A program made the position numbers and the translations under genes. Below, piece after piece: positions 51,450 to 60,377 of a stretch of 64,000 nt of DNA (position 1 is its first letter; every line of letters begins with the position of its first letter). Source of the DNA: an uncultured Bacilli bacterium (GTDB lineage: Bacteria; Bacillota_I; Bacilli_A; RF39; UBA660); assembly GCA_934098525.1 (NCBI GenBank), contig CAKONZ010000003.1, positions 70,689-134,688 on the forward strand, read 5' to 3'. Under the pieces are notes generated by a model. The model made no database searches. It had not been told where the DNA came from and saw only the letters and a list, made by a program, of their open reading frames with translations.

Positions 51450-54023
51450 ATGATAAAAGGATTGAATGAAAAAGAGGTTCTAATTAATAGAAAAAAATAT
51501 GGTAGTAATGAACTTTCTAAACAGAAGAGTAAGAGTTTTTTTAAATTATTATTTGAAACTTTGGGAGATCCTATTATAAAAATATTATTAATTGTGTTAT
51601 TTATTAAAGTGACTTTGTTGTTTAAAAATTTTGATTGGTATGAAACTTTGGGAATTTTAATTGCTATATTTATGGCTAGTTTTATTTCTACTATTTCTGA
51701 GTATGGAAATGAAAAAGCGTTTAAAAGATTACAAGAAAGTTCTTCTAAAATTAATTGTAAGGTGAAAAGAGATAATGTTATTAAAGAAGTTTCTATTGAT
51801 GAAATAGTAATGAATGATATAGTTATTTTATCTAGTGGAGATAAAATTCCTGCAGATGGAGAATTGATTAGTGGGGAGTTAGTGGTTGATGAATCTTCGC
51901 TTACTGGGGAGTCTAAAGAAATATATAAAAATAGTAGTAATAAGATGTTATATAGGGGATCAGTTGTTTATTCTAAAAGAGGGATAATGAGAGTTTTAAA
52001 AGTTGGTGATTCAACATATTATGGAAGAATTTCTAAAGAACTTCAAGAAGTTACTCAAGATTCTCCTTTAAAAGAACGATTGAGAGTTTTGGCAAAAACA
52101 ATTAGTAAAATCGGATATTGTGGGGCTTTTTTAGGGGCTATATCATATTTGTTTTATAATATAGTTATTGCTAATGGATTTAATATTAATTTGATTTTTA
52201 ATACAATTACTAATTTTCAATTAATGAGTAATTATATAATTTATGCTATAACAATAGGGGTTACTATAATAATAGTGGCAGTACCAGAGGGGCTTCCAAT
52301 GATGATAACTTTAGTTCTTGCTTCGAATATGAAGAGGATGTTGAAAAAAAATGTTTTAGTACGAAAAATGGTTGGAATAGAAACTGCAGGAAGTATGAAT
52401 ATGCTTTTTTTTGATAAAACTGGTACAATTACTAATGGAAATCCTGAAATGATTAAATTTATAGATGGGAATTTGAAAGAGTATGGTAAAAATAATATTA
52501 ATAAGAGTTTGAATATAGATATAATAAGAAAATCATTGATTGTTAATAATGAGTCAAAATTTGATGGTAATAGTAATGTGGTTGGAGGAAATCAGACTGA
52601 TAAAGCTATACTTAAGTTTTTTAATAGTAAATATACTTATAATTGTAAAATAAAAGATGAAGTCATTTTTAATAGCGTTAATAAATATTCTTCTGTTTTA
52701 ATAGAAGATGATGGAAAGAATCTATTGCTTGTTAAGGGAGCTTTTGAAAAGATATATCCTCTATGTATAAGTTATTTTAAAGATGGTAAAAAAAGATATT
52801 TACTTAATAAGATGAAAGTTAAAGAGTATATAGATAATTTGGTTGCTAATGGAAATAGAGTTTTGTGTGTTGCTGTTAATGATAATGGAAATGATATGAA
52901 TAATTTAATATTAGTGGGATTTGTAGTTATAAAAGATGAGGTTAGAAGTGATGCTAGAAAAACTATTGATACTTTAAATAGAGCAGGCATAAAGCAAGTG
53001 ATGATTACTGGTGATAATAAAAATACTGCTATTTCGATTGCAAAAGAGATAAATTTACTTAAAGAAAATGATGTTGTTTTAACTTCTGATGAATTAAATA
53101 ATATGAGTGAAGAAAGAATTAAACTTATTTTTCCATATATTAGAGTTGTAGCTAGAGCACTTCCTACTGATAAGAGTAAATTAGTTAAAATAGCTCAAGA
53201 ACTTAACTATGTTGTTGGTATGACAGGGGATGGTGTTAATGATGCTCCAGCTTTGAAAAAGGCTGATGTTGGTTTTGCTATAGGTTCTGGAACAGAGGTG
53301 TCAAAAGAAGCTAGTGATATAGTTATTTTAGATGATAATATTTCTTCAATTTCTTCGGCTGTTTTATTTGGTAGAACTATTTTTAAGAGTATTAGAAAGT
53401 TTATAGTTTTTCAACTTACTTTGAATATATGTGCTGTTTTGGTTTCTATAATTGGACCTTTTTTAGGGGTGGATACACCAGTAACCGTTATGCAAATGTT
53501 ATGGATTAATATGATTATGGATACTTTAGCTGGGTTAGCTTTTTCTTATGAACCGCCTTTAAAGGAATATATGAAAGAGTTACCAAAGGATAAAAGTGAA
53601 AGAATAATTAATAAATATATGAAAAATGAAATTATTGTTGCAGGGTGTTATTCAGCTGTTTTATCACTTTTATTTTTAAAGCTACCATTTATTAAGAATT
53701 TTTTTAGACCTTCGTATAATGATGAGTATTTATTAACTGCTTTTTTTGGGTTTTTAATATTTATAGGAATATTTAATAGTTTTAATGCTAGAACTAGTAG
53801 AATAAATTTGTTTGCTAATATACTTAAAAACAAAGTATTTCTTATTACATTTTTGATAATTATATTGGTTCAAATATATTTGATTTATTTTGGTGGCGCT
53901 ACTTTTAGAACTTATGGTTTGACTTTTAAAGAATTACAAATAATGTTATTACTTGCTTTTTCAATAATACCTGTTGATATAATTAGAAAGATTATGTTTA
54001 AAACTAATAGACATAGTTTATAA
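51450..54023 (+). CDS. P-type Ca2+ ATPase (SERCA/PMCA-like)
   Basis: The 857-residue pump has all domains: actuator loop with LTGESKE, membrane helix 4 with VAVPEGLPMMITLVL (PEGL, Ca2+ site I type), phosphorylation site DKTGTITNG, nucleotide domain with KGAFEK, hinge TGDGVNDAPALKKADVG, and a C-terminal membrane bundle (LWINMIMDTLAGLAFSYEPP). It probably exports Ca2+. ATG 51450 has AAGGTGAT upstream. Short copies of its middle and of its 3' end occur again at 55183-55323, see there. Confidence 0.94.
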   Translation: MIKGLNEKEVLINRKKYGSNELSKQKSKSFFKLLFETLGDPIIKILLIVLFIKVTLLFKNFDWYETLGILIAIFMASFISTISEYGNEKAFKRLQESSSKINCKVKRDNVIKEVSIDEIVMNDIVILSSGDKIPADGELISGELVVDESSLTGESKEIYKNSSNKMLYRGSVVYSKRGIMRVLKVGDSTYYGRISKELQEVTQDSPLKERLRVLAKTISKIGYCGAFLGAISYLFYNIVIANGFNINLIFNTITNFQLMSNYIIYAITIGVTIIIVAVPEGLPMMITLVLASNMKRMLKKNVLVRKMVGIETAGSMNMLFFDKTGTITNGNPEMIKFIDGNLKEYGKNNINKSLNIDIIRKSLIVNNESKFDGNSNVVGGNQTDKAILKFFNSKYTYNCKIKDEVIFNSVNKYSSVLIEDDGKNLLLVKGAFEKIYPLCISYFKDGKKRYLLNKMKVKEYIDNLVANGNRVLCVAVNDNGNDMNNLILVGFVVIKDEVRSDARKTIDTLNRAGIKQVMITGDNKNTAISIAKEINLLKENDVVLTSDELNNMSEERIKLIFPYIRVVARALPTDKSKLVKIAQELNYVVGMTGDGVNDAPALKKADVGFAIGSGTEVSKEASDIVILDDNISSISSAVLFGRTIFKSIRKFIVFQLTLNICAVLVSIIGPFLGVDTPVTVMQMLWINMIMDTLAGLAFSYEPPLKEYMKELPKDKSERIINKYMKNEIIVAGCYSAVLSLLFLKLPFIKNFFRPSYNDEYLLTAFFGFLIFIGIFNSFNARTSRINLFANILKNKVFLITFLIIILVQIYLIYFGGATFRTYGLTFKELQIMLLLAFSIIPVDIIRKIMFKTNRHSL

Positions 54024-54026
54024 AAG
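53963..54026 (+). repeat. 64-bp direct repeat, copy 1 (ATPase 3' end)
   Basis: The last 61 bases of the P-type ATPase gene and three following bases are repeated without mismatch at 55260-55323. Confidence 0.93.
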
Positions 54027-54072
54027 AGTTAGTTAAATATCCAAATGTAAATTGGATTAAATTATTGATATT

Positions 54073-54108
54073 TAAAGACATAATGCAATTTATGCCTTTC
54101 TTTTTTTA
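54073..54108 (+). terminator. Probable terminator after the P-type ATPase
   Basis: AAAGACATAA and TTATGCCTTT form a stem with one mismatch, followed by a T run. The remaining 54024-54295 sequence holds no clear gene; a promoter for the next gene is not obvious. Confidence 0.6.
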
Positions 54109-54295
54109 TAAAAATATTTATAATATGTATTGAAAAATAAACTTTATTGTACTATGAAAACAAGATGACATTTTGATTTTTAAATTAATGTAACTTTTAA
54201 AGCATTTGGATTCATTGTATCTTTAAAAAGATTAATGGTAAGTAAGGAATTAAGAGCTGATATATATATAAAGATAGAAAGGTAGTGTGTTATTT

Positions 54296-55171
54296 ATGAA
54301 CAAAGAAAAAATAGAAAATATATTCAAAAGGAAAAAAATTGCAATTAAAGAATTAAATAGTGCAACTAATTCCTTTAGTTCAAATGTATATATAATCACT
54401 TCAACAACTGGAAAAAAATATGTGCTTAAATTTTGCAATAAAGAAAAAAAGGTGATTAATGAAGGCAAATATATGAATTATTTAAAATCATATCTTCCTG
54501 TTTCTGATGTGATAGAAACTGGTGTATGCGATGAAAAATATTACATTATCCAGAGCTTTTTTGAAGGTAATAATGTTTATGATGAAAAAGCAAATGAGTT
54601 AAATGACGAACAAATTAGAAATATTGGAATTTTATTAGCCAAATTACATTCTTGTAAATTGTTAGATGAAGATAATGATTCGTGGTTAAAATATTTAAAT
54701 GATTCTCTTGATAAAACAGTAGATACATTGGAAAAAATTTTGGGGAAAGAAGAAAACAAAAAGATAAGTAAATTTTTAAGAAAATACATAAAACAAAATT
54801 TAGTAAATAATTATAAAAACTCTATTTTGCATATGGATTTTAGAATTGGTAATTTAATGTTTGGAAAAGAAAATGAAATTGGATTAATTGATTTAGAAGG
54901 TATGAAAAACGGAGAATATGTTTTTGATTTTGTTAAAATGAATCGACTTTTTAATAATGATAAATTTGAAATATTTTTGAGTGGATATGATAGTGTAAAA
55001 ACAAGAGAAGATAATTTTGATGAGAGATTAAATTTTTATAGTTTGTTTGATTCTTATACTTCTTTATGGTGGTGTGCTTCCAGAAATCGATTAGATACTG
55101 ATTTTTATAAATTAAATTATAATATCGTTATTAAATATTTAGAAAGGTTAAATAAAACGGGGAATATTTAA
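54296..55171 (+). CDS. Aminoglycoside phosphotransferase-family kinase
   Basis: The 291-residue protein has the APH/choline kinase fold. The catalytic loop HMDFRIGNLMF (HxDxxxxN) lies at about residues 178-188 and the metal-binding IDLEGMKNG follows at about 196. The N-lobe has KKYVLKFCNKEKKVINEGKY, with Lys and Glu for ATP binding. The substrate is unknown; antibiotic, macrolide or a metabolite such as choline are possible. The start is ATG 54296, or GTG 54287, which is better spaced from AAAGG. It lies between the ATPase gene and a partial copy of that gene. Confidence 0.8.
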   Translation: MNKEKIENIFKRKKIAIKELNSATNSFSSNVYIITSTTGKKYVLKFCNKEKKVINEGKYMNYLKSYLPVSDVIETGVCDEKYYIIQSFFEGNNVYDEKANELNDEQIRNIGILLAKLHSCKLLDEDNDSWLKYLNDSLDKTVDTLEKILGKEENKKISKFLRKYIKQNLVNNYKNSILHMDFRIGNLMFGKENEIGLIDLEGMKNGEYVFDFVKMNRLFNNDKFEIFLSGYDSVKTREDNFDERLNFYSLFDSYTSLWWCASRNRLDTDFYKLNYNIVIKYLERLNKTGNI

Positions 55172-55182
55172 GTAATATAAAG

Positions 55183-55320
55183 AATTTAATATTAGTGGAA
55201 TTTGTAGTTATAAAAGATGTTGTTAAAAGTGATACTAGAAAAACTATTACTTTTTTTTTAATAATACCTGTTGATATAATTAGAAAGATTATGTTTAAAA
55301 CTAATAGACATAGTTTATAA
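55183..55320 (+). pseudogene. Remnant of a P-type ATPase gene (internal deletion)
   Basis: Bases 55183-55248 match 52902-52967 of the ATPase gene with five mismatches, and 55260-55320 equal its 3' end exactly. The join is in frame: NLILVEFVVIKDVVKSDTRK, then TITFFLIIPVDIIRKIMFK and the stop. The remnant lacks a start and almost all of the pump. It shows that a second ATPase copy once stood here or that this segment was duplicated. Confidence 0.9.
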
Positions 55321-55323
55321 AAG
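55260..55323 (+). repeat. 64-bp direct repeat, copy 2
   Basis: Identical to 53963-54026; the two copies flank the APH-like gene at a distance of 1297 bases. Confidence 0.93.
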
Positions 55324-55374
55324 TATTGCATTTTAATAAGTTTTAATATATAATATCTTGCACGAGGTGATTTT

Positions 55375-55863
55375 ATGTATAATTATACTTGCGTACCATC
55401 TTTACTTAACTCTGGTTATACTGATAATAATAGCGATGTTTTGGCTTATGATATTTTAGTTTTGGATGAGAGAGATTCATATGATTCTTCTTATCTTGGA
55501 GCTGATGGTCATGTTTTAGGAAAAATAGTTATTTATAGTAATGATATTGTTAAAATAATGCCTTCATACGCTAATGATGATAAGAATGAGATTAGAAAGA
55601 AAGAATTATTACTTTTATTTGCTTCTTTAGTTCCTAGATCAAAAATGAAGATTGTTAAAGATGGTAATGATTTGGTTTTAAATTCAGTTAACTCATATAT
55701 CAAGTTTTCTTGTATTTATGATAAGATTAAGTTTTCTTCTGCTATAGATGATATTGAAATTTTTAGAGTAGAAGATCAAAGAAGAGAAAATGAGTATGTT
55801 TTAAAGTCTGCTATGTATGAAAGAAAAAGAACTATAAAAAAAGAAAGGGAAAATGAAAATTAA
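55375..55863 (+). CDS. Unknown protein
   Basis: The 162-residue protein begins MYNYTCVPSLLNSGYTDNNS and ends in a charged helix (RKRTIKKERENEN). I do not recognise it and see no membrane segment or catalytic motif. GAGGTGATTT precedes the ATG, and a bidirectional terminator overlaps the stop. It is convergent with the glycosyltransferase gene; the two stop codons overlap within that hairpin. Confidence 0.65.
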   Translation: MYNYTCVPSLLNSGYTDNNSDVLAYDILVLDERDSYDSSYLGADGHVLGKIVIYSNDIVKIMPSYANDDKNEIRKKELLLLFASLVPRSKMKIVKDGNDLVLNSVNSYIKFSCIYDKIKFSSAIDDIEIFRVEDQRRENEYVLKSAMYERKRTIKKERENEN

Positions 55864-55885
55864 TCATTTTCTCTTTCCTTTTTTT
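55844..55885. terminator. Bidirectional terminator
   Basis: AAAGGGAAAATGA and TCATTTTCTCTTT form a 13-bp stem (one G-T pair) with an AAATTAA loop; T run on the plus side, shorter signal on the minus side. Confidence 0.8.
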
Positions 55886-56942
55886 CTATTATAAGTTTAT
55901 TATTTAATAATCTTTTATTTTTTGGATTTATTAATATAGCTTTTTCTATCCATTTTTTTGCTTCTTTAATGTTATTTCTATAATACTCTGAAATTGATAA
56001 TAAATCATATATAGTTTCATCCCAACAAAAAGGTTCATTTATATATGTTTTTTTATGTTCTTTTATTCTTAAGGCTCTTGTACAACAATTATATACTTCT
56101 TCCCAGTTTTTTAATTGATATTCAAGTATAGCTTTTTCTACATAGGGTTCTCTTAAATATGGAGCTTCTTTTATTGCTTTTTCTAACCACATTTTTGCTT
56201 CTTCATAGCGATTTAAATTTATGTAACATCTTGATATGTATCTCATTGAGGCACATCTTTCATCTTTCCATGTTGCTTTGGGTAAGCTTAAATGTTTTAT
56301 TAATGTGTCAATAGCCTCATTATATTTTTTGTAGTACATGTATTCTCTACCTAAATAATGGATGTTTCTATCATTATTAGGATTTTCTTTTACTGATAAT
56401 TCTAGGAGTGGGAGATATGATGAACGTGATTTATTTGGATCTGGGTAGTGATTTAATATAATATTTTCATTTTTTATGATGTTTTCATTTTCTTTGGTTG
56501 TTAGTACTTCGTGTACTGGATATATCCATTTATATCCTAGACTATGTATTTTTTCATAGTAAAATGTTATTTGAGGGTTGTTATTTTTATCTAGACTCCA
56601 ATTATATATGTATTGACATTTGTTTGTATTTTTTTGCCATACTTTTTCTAACTCTTTTCTCCAACCTTTATTAAAAATTTCATCTAAATCTGTACATACA
56701 CATATGTCTGTATCTTTAGGTAATAGTTTTAATGATTCATTTCTTGCTTTGTCAAAACGCCAGGGATTTATTTCTTTGATTTTAACATTAACGTTTAAAT
56801 CTTTTAATAGTTTTACTGTGTTATCAGTTGATCCTGTGTCTAGTACATATATTTCATCTGCTTCTTTCATTGATTCCACCCAACGTGTTACAAATTTTTC
56901 TTCATTTTTACATATTGCGTATACGCAAACTTTATATTTCAT
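55860..56942 (-). CDS. GT2 glycosyltransferase with C-terminal TPR repeats
   Basis: The 360-residue protein has a GT-A domain (about residues 1-160): VCVYAICKNEEKFVTRWVES, VLDTGSTDNTVKLL, and the DxD motif in CTDLDEIF. The rest is TPR-like (about 190-350: AIDTLIKHLSLPKATWKDER, RYEEAKMWLEKAIKEAPYLR, IKEAKKWIEKAILINPKNKR). No membrane segment is present. It starts 8 bases after the collagen-like ORF and has the same direction, so it likely glycosylates that protein, for example at Thr of the Gly-Pro-Thr repeats. That link is inferred from position. Confidence 0.87.
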   Translation of the reverse strand: MKYKVCVYAICKNEEKFVTRWVESMKEADEIYVLDTGSTDNTVKLLKDLNVNVKIKEINPWRFDKARNESLKLLPKDTDICVCTDLDEIFNKGWRKELEKVWQKNTNKCQYIYNWSLDKNNNPQITFYYEKIHSLGYKWIYPVHEVLTTKENENIIKNENIILNHYPDPNKSRSSYLPLLELSVKENPNNDRNIHYLGREYMYYKKYNEAIDTLIKHLSLPKATWKDERCASMRYISRCYINLNRYEEAKMWLEKAIKEAPYLREPYVEKAILEYQLKNWEEVYNCCTRALRIKEHKKTYINEPFCWDETIYDLLSISEYYRNNIKEAKKWIEKAILINPKNKRLLNNKLIIEKKEREND

Positions 56943-56950
56943 TATCTACC

Positions 56951-57904
56951 TTATCTTCCTAAATAATCTATTGTGATTGTAACAAGTGAGTTTGTGAAGT
57001 ATGAACTAGATTCTATATTATTAATATCAGGTGTATTTAGATAAACTATTTCTGGACTTAAATTTACTAATTCATAAGCATTTGATATATCATTTACAGA
57101 TATTATACCGCTTGCTACAATTTGTTTTGTTTGTTTATCATATATCCATTCACTAGCTCCAATATAAATATTATCTGTTCCTACTAATCTAAACCCTAAA
57201 GCTACAAAATTTTTGTTTGGATCAAAAGTTGTAGATTCACCATTAGTATGAGCTGATACAATAAAACTTACTTTGTAATATCCAATTGTATTAAACTGAA
57301 TGGTTTTTTCATTAGTATCTAATGTTACAATTCCAGTTATGTCTAATTCCTTTCTGTTTATTGGTAATCTTTCATCTTGTGGTATTGGAATTCCTTGTTC
57401 TGATTCATTTGCGTTAAATGTTACTAAATATGCAGATCTGTTAAGTATTGGTCCAGTAGGCCCGGTTGGTCCGGTTGGTCCAGTTGGTCCTATTTCACCT
57501 TGTTCTCCTGTTAAACCAATTGGTCCTTGTAAACCTTGATCACCTTTTGGACCTTTTATTTCTCCTACGCTTGTCCAATTGTTATCTTTTTCGTTCCATA
57601 CATATAGTTCTGTTCCTACAAGATATGAATCTCCTACATTTCCAGTTTGATGATCATTAGTTAAATCTTGATAAGTATCATATTTTCCTAGTATGGTAAC
57701 ACTTGTTCCATCATTACCTTTTGGTATTATAAAATCTAATATATGATTATTACCTGTTTTTGTCTCTATTACTTGGGCTTCTGTTCCTGGGTTACCTGTT
57801 GCTGTTGTTCTTATTGTGATTGTATCTGCTGCACCAGTAGGTCCTGCTGGCCCAGTTGGTCCAGTAGGCCCGGTAGGTCCGGTCTGTGCATAACTAAATT
57901 TCTT
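56951..57904 (-). pseudogene. Collagen-like protein ORF without a start codon
   Basis: On the minus strand a frame of 317 codons is open from just after a TAG (57907-57905) to TAA (56953-56951). It begins KKFSYAQTGPTGPTGPTGPA, has a spacer, a second Gly-X-Y block (GPKGDQGLQGPIGLTGEQGE followed by five GPT-type triplets), and a C-terminal beta domain of about 130 residues similar in layout to BclA-type tails. No ATG, GTG or TTG codon occurs in the entire frame. An out-of-frame ATG at 57891 would fit if one base were added (ATG-GCA-CAG). A hairpin terminator lies 50 bases upstream, leaving little room for a promoter. It may be 5'-truncated, frameshifted or phase-variable. Confidence 0.8.
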
Positions 57905-57955
57905 CTAAATAGAGTAATCGTAAATATAACCCCATATTCCTTTATAAATACATTA

Positions 57956-57984
57956 AAAATAACCTTTTCTGAAAAGGTTATTTT
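57956..57984. terminator. Hairpin upstream of the collagen-like ORF
   Basis: AAAATAACCTTTT and AAAAGGTTATTTT form a 13-bp stem with a CTG loop; T residues follow on both strands. It should end transcripts coming from the 58.2 kb gene. The remainder of 57985-58177 holds no visible gene. Confidence 0.8.
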
Positions 57985-58177
57985 ATTTTAATTAATACAA
58001 TATTTCATTTTTCATATATTTTTTTATTTTCATAATCTTGTTTTAATTCTTCTGACAATTTTTATTTTAGATTAATTGTATTTTTTAATTTCTACATATT
58101 ATTTTATATTTTTTTGTATCGGTAATTTAATATTATCAATTATCATCTTTTAATCTATCATCGTATCAAAATTAGTA

Positions 58178-59227
58178 TTATGTTTCTCTTTGCGAAACAT
58201 AATGTTCTGTTAATGATATTTGTATTATCTTGTTATCTTCAGAGTAAATTGTTGCTTCTATGTTTTCTTTTACAAATTTAAAATCTAAATCTTTATCAGT
58301 GATAAATCCATAGCTTAATAATTTTTTACTTGCATTGTGTTTATCATCATTTATTTTCACTGTATAAAAAGAATTAACATTATTTTTTTCTAAAATAGTA
58401 ATTACATCTAACTTTGGTAATGTACTGCCTAGAAAATTACTAGAAAAAGATAATTGAAGAAACTCATTAGAATAGCACTTATTATTAAAACCAAAATCAA
58501 ATGTATTAACTTCTTTAAAATTATCTTTAGTTAATTGCTTTAATGAATCCTCATCTAAACTCATTCCTAATTTGTATTTAAAATTGTCATTCATTATATC
58601 TTCAAATTTCGAAGAATTAATAAACGAATTACTTAAAATACTTATTAAGTGGTATACATAAGAGTAATCATTTAAATCAAAAGTCAAATAATTTAATGTA
58701 TTATTAAAATAATTTAAATTCAAAGATGGGAATTTTTTAATTAAACTTATAACTCGTTCCTTATTGCTTAAATAATCTTCCATAATATTTTCATCTACAT
58801 AAGGTTTTTCAAATTCACCACAAGTTAAAATAATTCTATATAAGTTTTTTGCGTCCAATACTATCTTAGTATTTGGCTCTTTAATATTTAAATATTTTTT
58901 TACACTATTTTCTATTTCTGCTAAAAATAATTTATTGGAATTTACATATATTATCTCATCATTTGTATCAGAATTAATATAAGGGACATCGATTCCATTA
59001 ATATTTAAAGTGTTTGAGTAATTGCCATTAAAGTAAAAATTGCTATAAAGAGCTTTAATTATTGCATCTAGTATTTGTTTTGAATATTTATGATCTTTGT
59101 ATAGTATCATCTGATCTCTTAAATATTTTTTATTTTCTTCTATATCATTAGTCAATTTAGACAAAATCTCTTTTATAATTTCCTCACACTCTATATTATA
59201 TTCTTTTTTTTGATTTGCTTCATTCAT
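58178..59227 (-). CDS. Unknown cytosolic protein of the accessory cluster
   Basis: The 349-residue protein is not recognised. It starts MNEANQKKEYNIECEEIIKE with a helical, acidic N-terminal part and later has Asn-rich segments (LNLNYFNNTLNYLTFDLNDY). No signal, membrane helix or catalytic motif is visible. AAAGGAG lies 14 bases upstream of the ATG, a rather long spacing. It is the last gene of the minus-strand cluster, 75 bases behind the metallopeptidase gene. Confidence 0.65.
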   Translation of the reverse strand: MNEANQKKEYNIECEEIIKEILSKLTNDIEENKKYLRDQMILYKDHKYSKQILDAIIKALYSNFYFNGNYSNTLNINGIDVPYINSDTNDEIIYVNSNKLFLAEIENSVKKYLNIKEPNTKIVLDAKNLYRIILTCGEFEKPYVDENIMEDYLSNKERVISLIKKFPSLNLNYFNNTLNYLTFDLNDYSYVYHLISILSNSFINSSKFEDIMNDNFKYKLGMSLDEDSLKQLTKDNFKEVNTFDFGFNNKCYSNEFLQLSFSSNFLGSTLPKLDVITILEKNNVNSFYTVKINDDKHNASKKLLSYGFITDKDLDFKFVKENIEATIYSEDNKIIQISLTEHYVSQRET

Positions 59228-59302
59228 AAAATATACTATTTCTCCTTTGAAATTAAATTAGTTCTAAAATACATTTTTACAATTATTATAAATTTATTTT
59301 TG

Positions 59303-60334
59303 CTATCTTCTTATGCCACCAGTAGTTTGTTGTTGAGTAGATTCATATTCCATATTTTGAATTTGTTGTACTGCATTCATAAAATCCTGTTGTAATTTAG
59401 GCGTTGTTAAGTAAGCTGATACTTTTTGGTAATTATTGATAATATAATTAGGATCATTGTTGGCAATGAAGTTAGCAGCCAACTCCCTTTCAATTTTATT
59501 AATTAAATCTCCTTGTATTTGTAAATTTCCAGAAAATTGTTGTCCATTTTGCATAATAATATTTTGTGGATTTCCTTGTAATTGACTTCCATAACCGGCT
59601 ATTAATAATTTATCAATGGAATATATTTTCTCAAGTTCAAGCATAAAATCTTCAAACTTTCCTTCATTGCCTGGGAAGACTTCATACATAGCTTTTAATT
59701 GTTCTCGTCCATCTTTTCTGTATCCCAGTGCCAATAATTGATTTAATGGTATTCCCAAAGAAGAAGATAACAACATTAATATATTGCCATTTAATTGATA
59801 TTCAGATAATGGACTGTATGGTGTGTGTTCAGAATGACCTCTAACAGTGTTCGGTTGTTGTCTGTATTGTATGTTTGTACCATTAGATACGTGATATAAA
59901 ATCTCAGCTGTAAATTGTGTTGCACCCTCTGTTAAAAACATACCAGTTTTACCATTATAAAAGGAACACTCTTCGTGATCTTCAACCATTCTAGTTTGTA
60001 AGGCGTGAGTTAATTCGTGAAAAAAATAGAGTTTATTTGTTTCATAATCCATATTTAAATTCATTTCAATTCTATCTTCATTAGTTCTACCGTGAATTCC
60101 TCCCAAATTTGTTTCATTAACTGTTTTCAGTAGCTGTGGCAATGATTTAGCTACTTCAACAGGATCAAGATATAATCCGCCTTCATAATCAAGTTGGCCT
60201 ATAGAGTCAATATAATCTGCTATTAAAACAAAATACTTGTCTGGAATGTTATGTGGTGTATTTCTATATTGCATTTTTATCGAATCAACTAATCCGCTGT
60301 TAATTAATTCTTGTTCTCTTTCTATTCTATTCAT
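59303..60334 (-). CDS. HExxH metallopeptidase-like protein, cytosolic
   Basis: The 343-residue protein holds HELTHALQTRM (about residues 108-118), a zincin HExxH motif, and 35 residues later LTEGATQFTAEIL, whose Glu is a likely third ligand (gluzincin layout). There is no signal peptide, so it probably acts inside the cell, or is released by another route. The C-terminal third is Gln/Asn-rich (GSQLQGNPQNIIMQNGQQFS). ATG 60334 follows GAGGTG, better than GTG 60343. It lies in a same-strand group with a membrane protein and a large unknown protein. The substrate is unknown. Confidence 0.75.
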   Translation of the reverse strand: MNRIEREQELINSGLVDSIKMQYRNTPHNIPDKYFVLIADYIDSIGQLDYEGGLYLDPVEVAKSLPQLLKTVNETNLGGIHGRTNEDRIEMNLNMDYETNKLYFFHELTHALQTRMVEDHEECSFYNGKTGMFLTEGATQFTAEILYHVSNGTNIQYRQQPNTVRGHSEHTPYSPLSEYQLNGNILMLLSSSLGIPLNQLLALGYRKDGREQLKAMYEVFPGNEGKFEDFMLELEKIYSIDKLLIAGYGSQLQGNPQNIIMQNGQQFSGNLQIQGDLINKIERELAANFIANNDPNYIINNYQKVSAYLTTPKLQQDFMNAVQQIQNMEYESTQQQTTGGIRR

Positions 60335-60377
60335 AAAATTCACCTCTCAAAATTTATAGATATTTTTGTTTATAATT

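Noticed and set aside
55131..55331. Minus-strand frame over the ATPase remnant
   Set aside because: It runs antisense through repeated ATPase sequence and has no independent support.
57421..57540. Short tandem repeats that might look like a CRISPR or satellite
   Set aside because: The periodicity is nine bases and encodes Gly-Pro-Thr triplets; there are no spacers. No CRISPR array was seen in the window.
57300..57991. Three plus-strand frames with Gly/Pro/Val or Cys-rich products
   Set aside because: They are antisense readings of the Gly-X-Y repeats of the collagen-like ORF on the minus strand.
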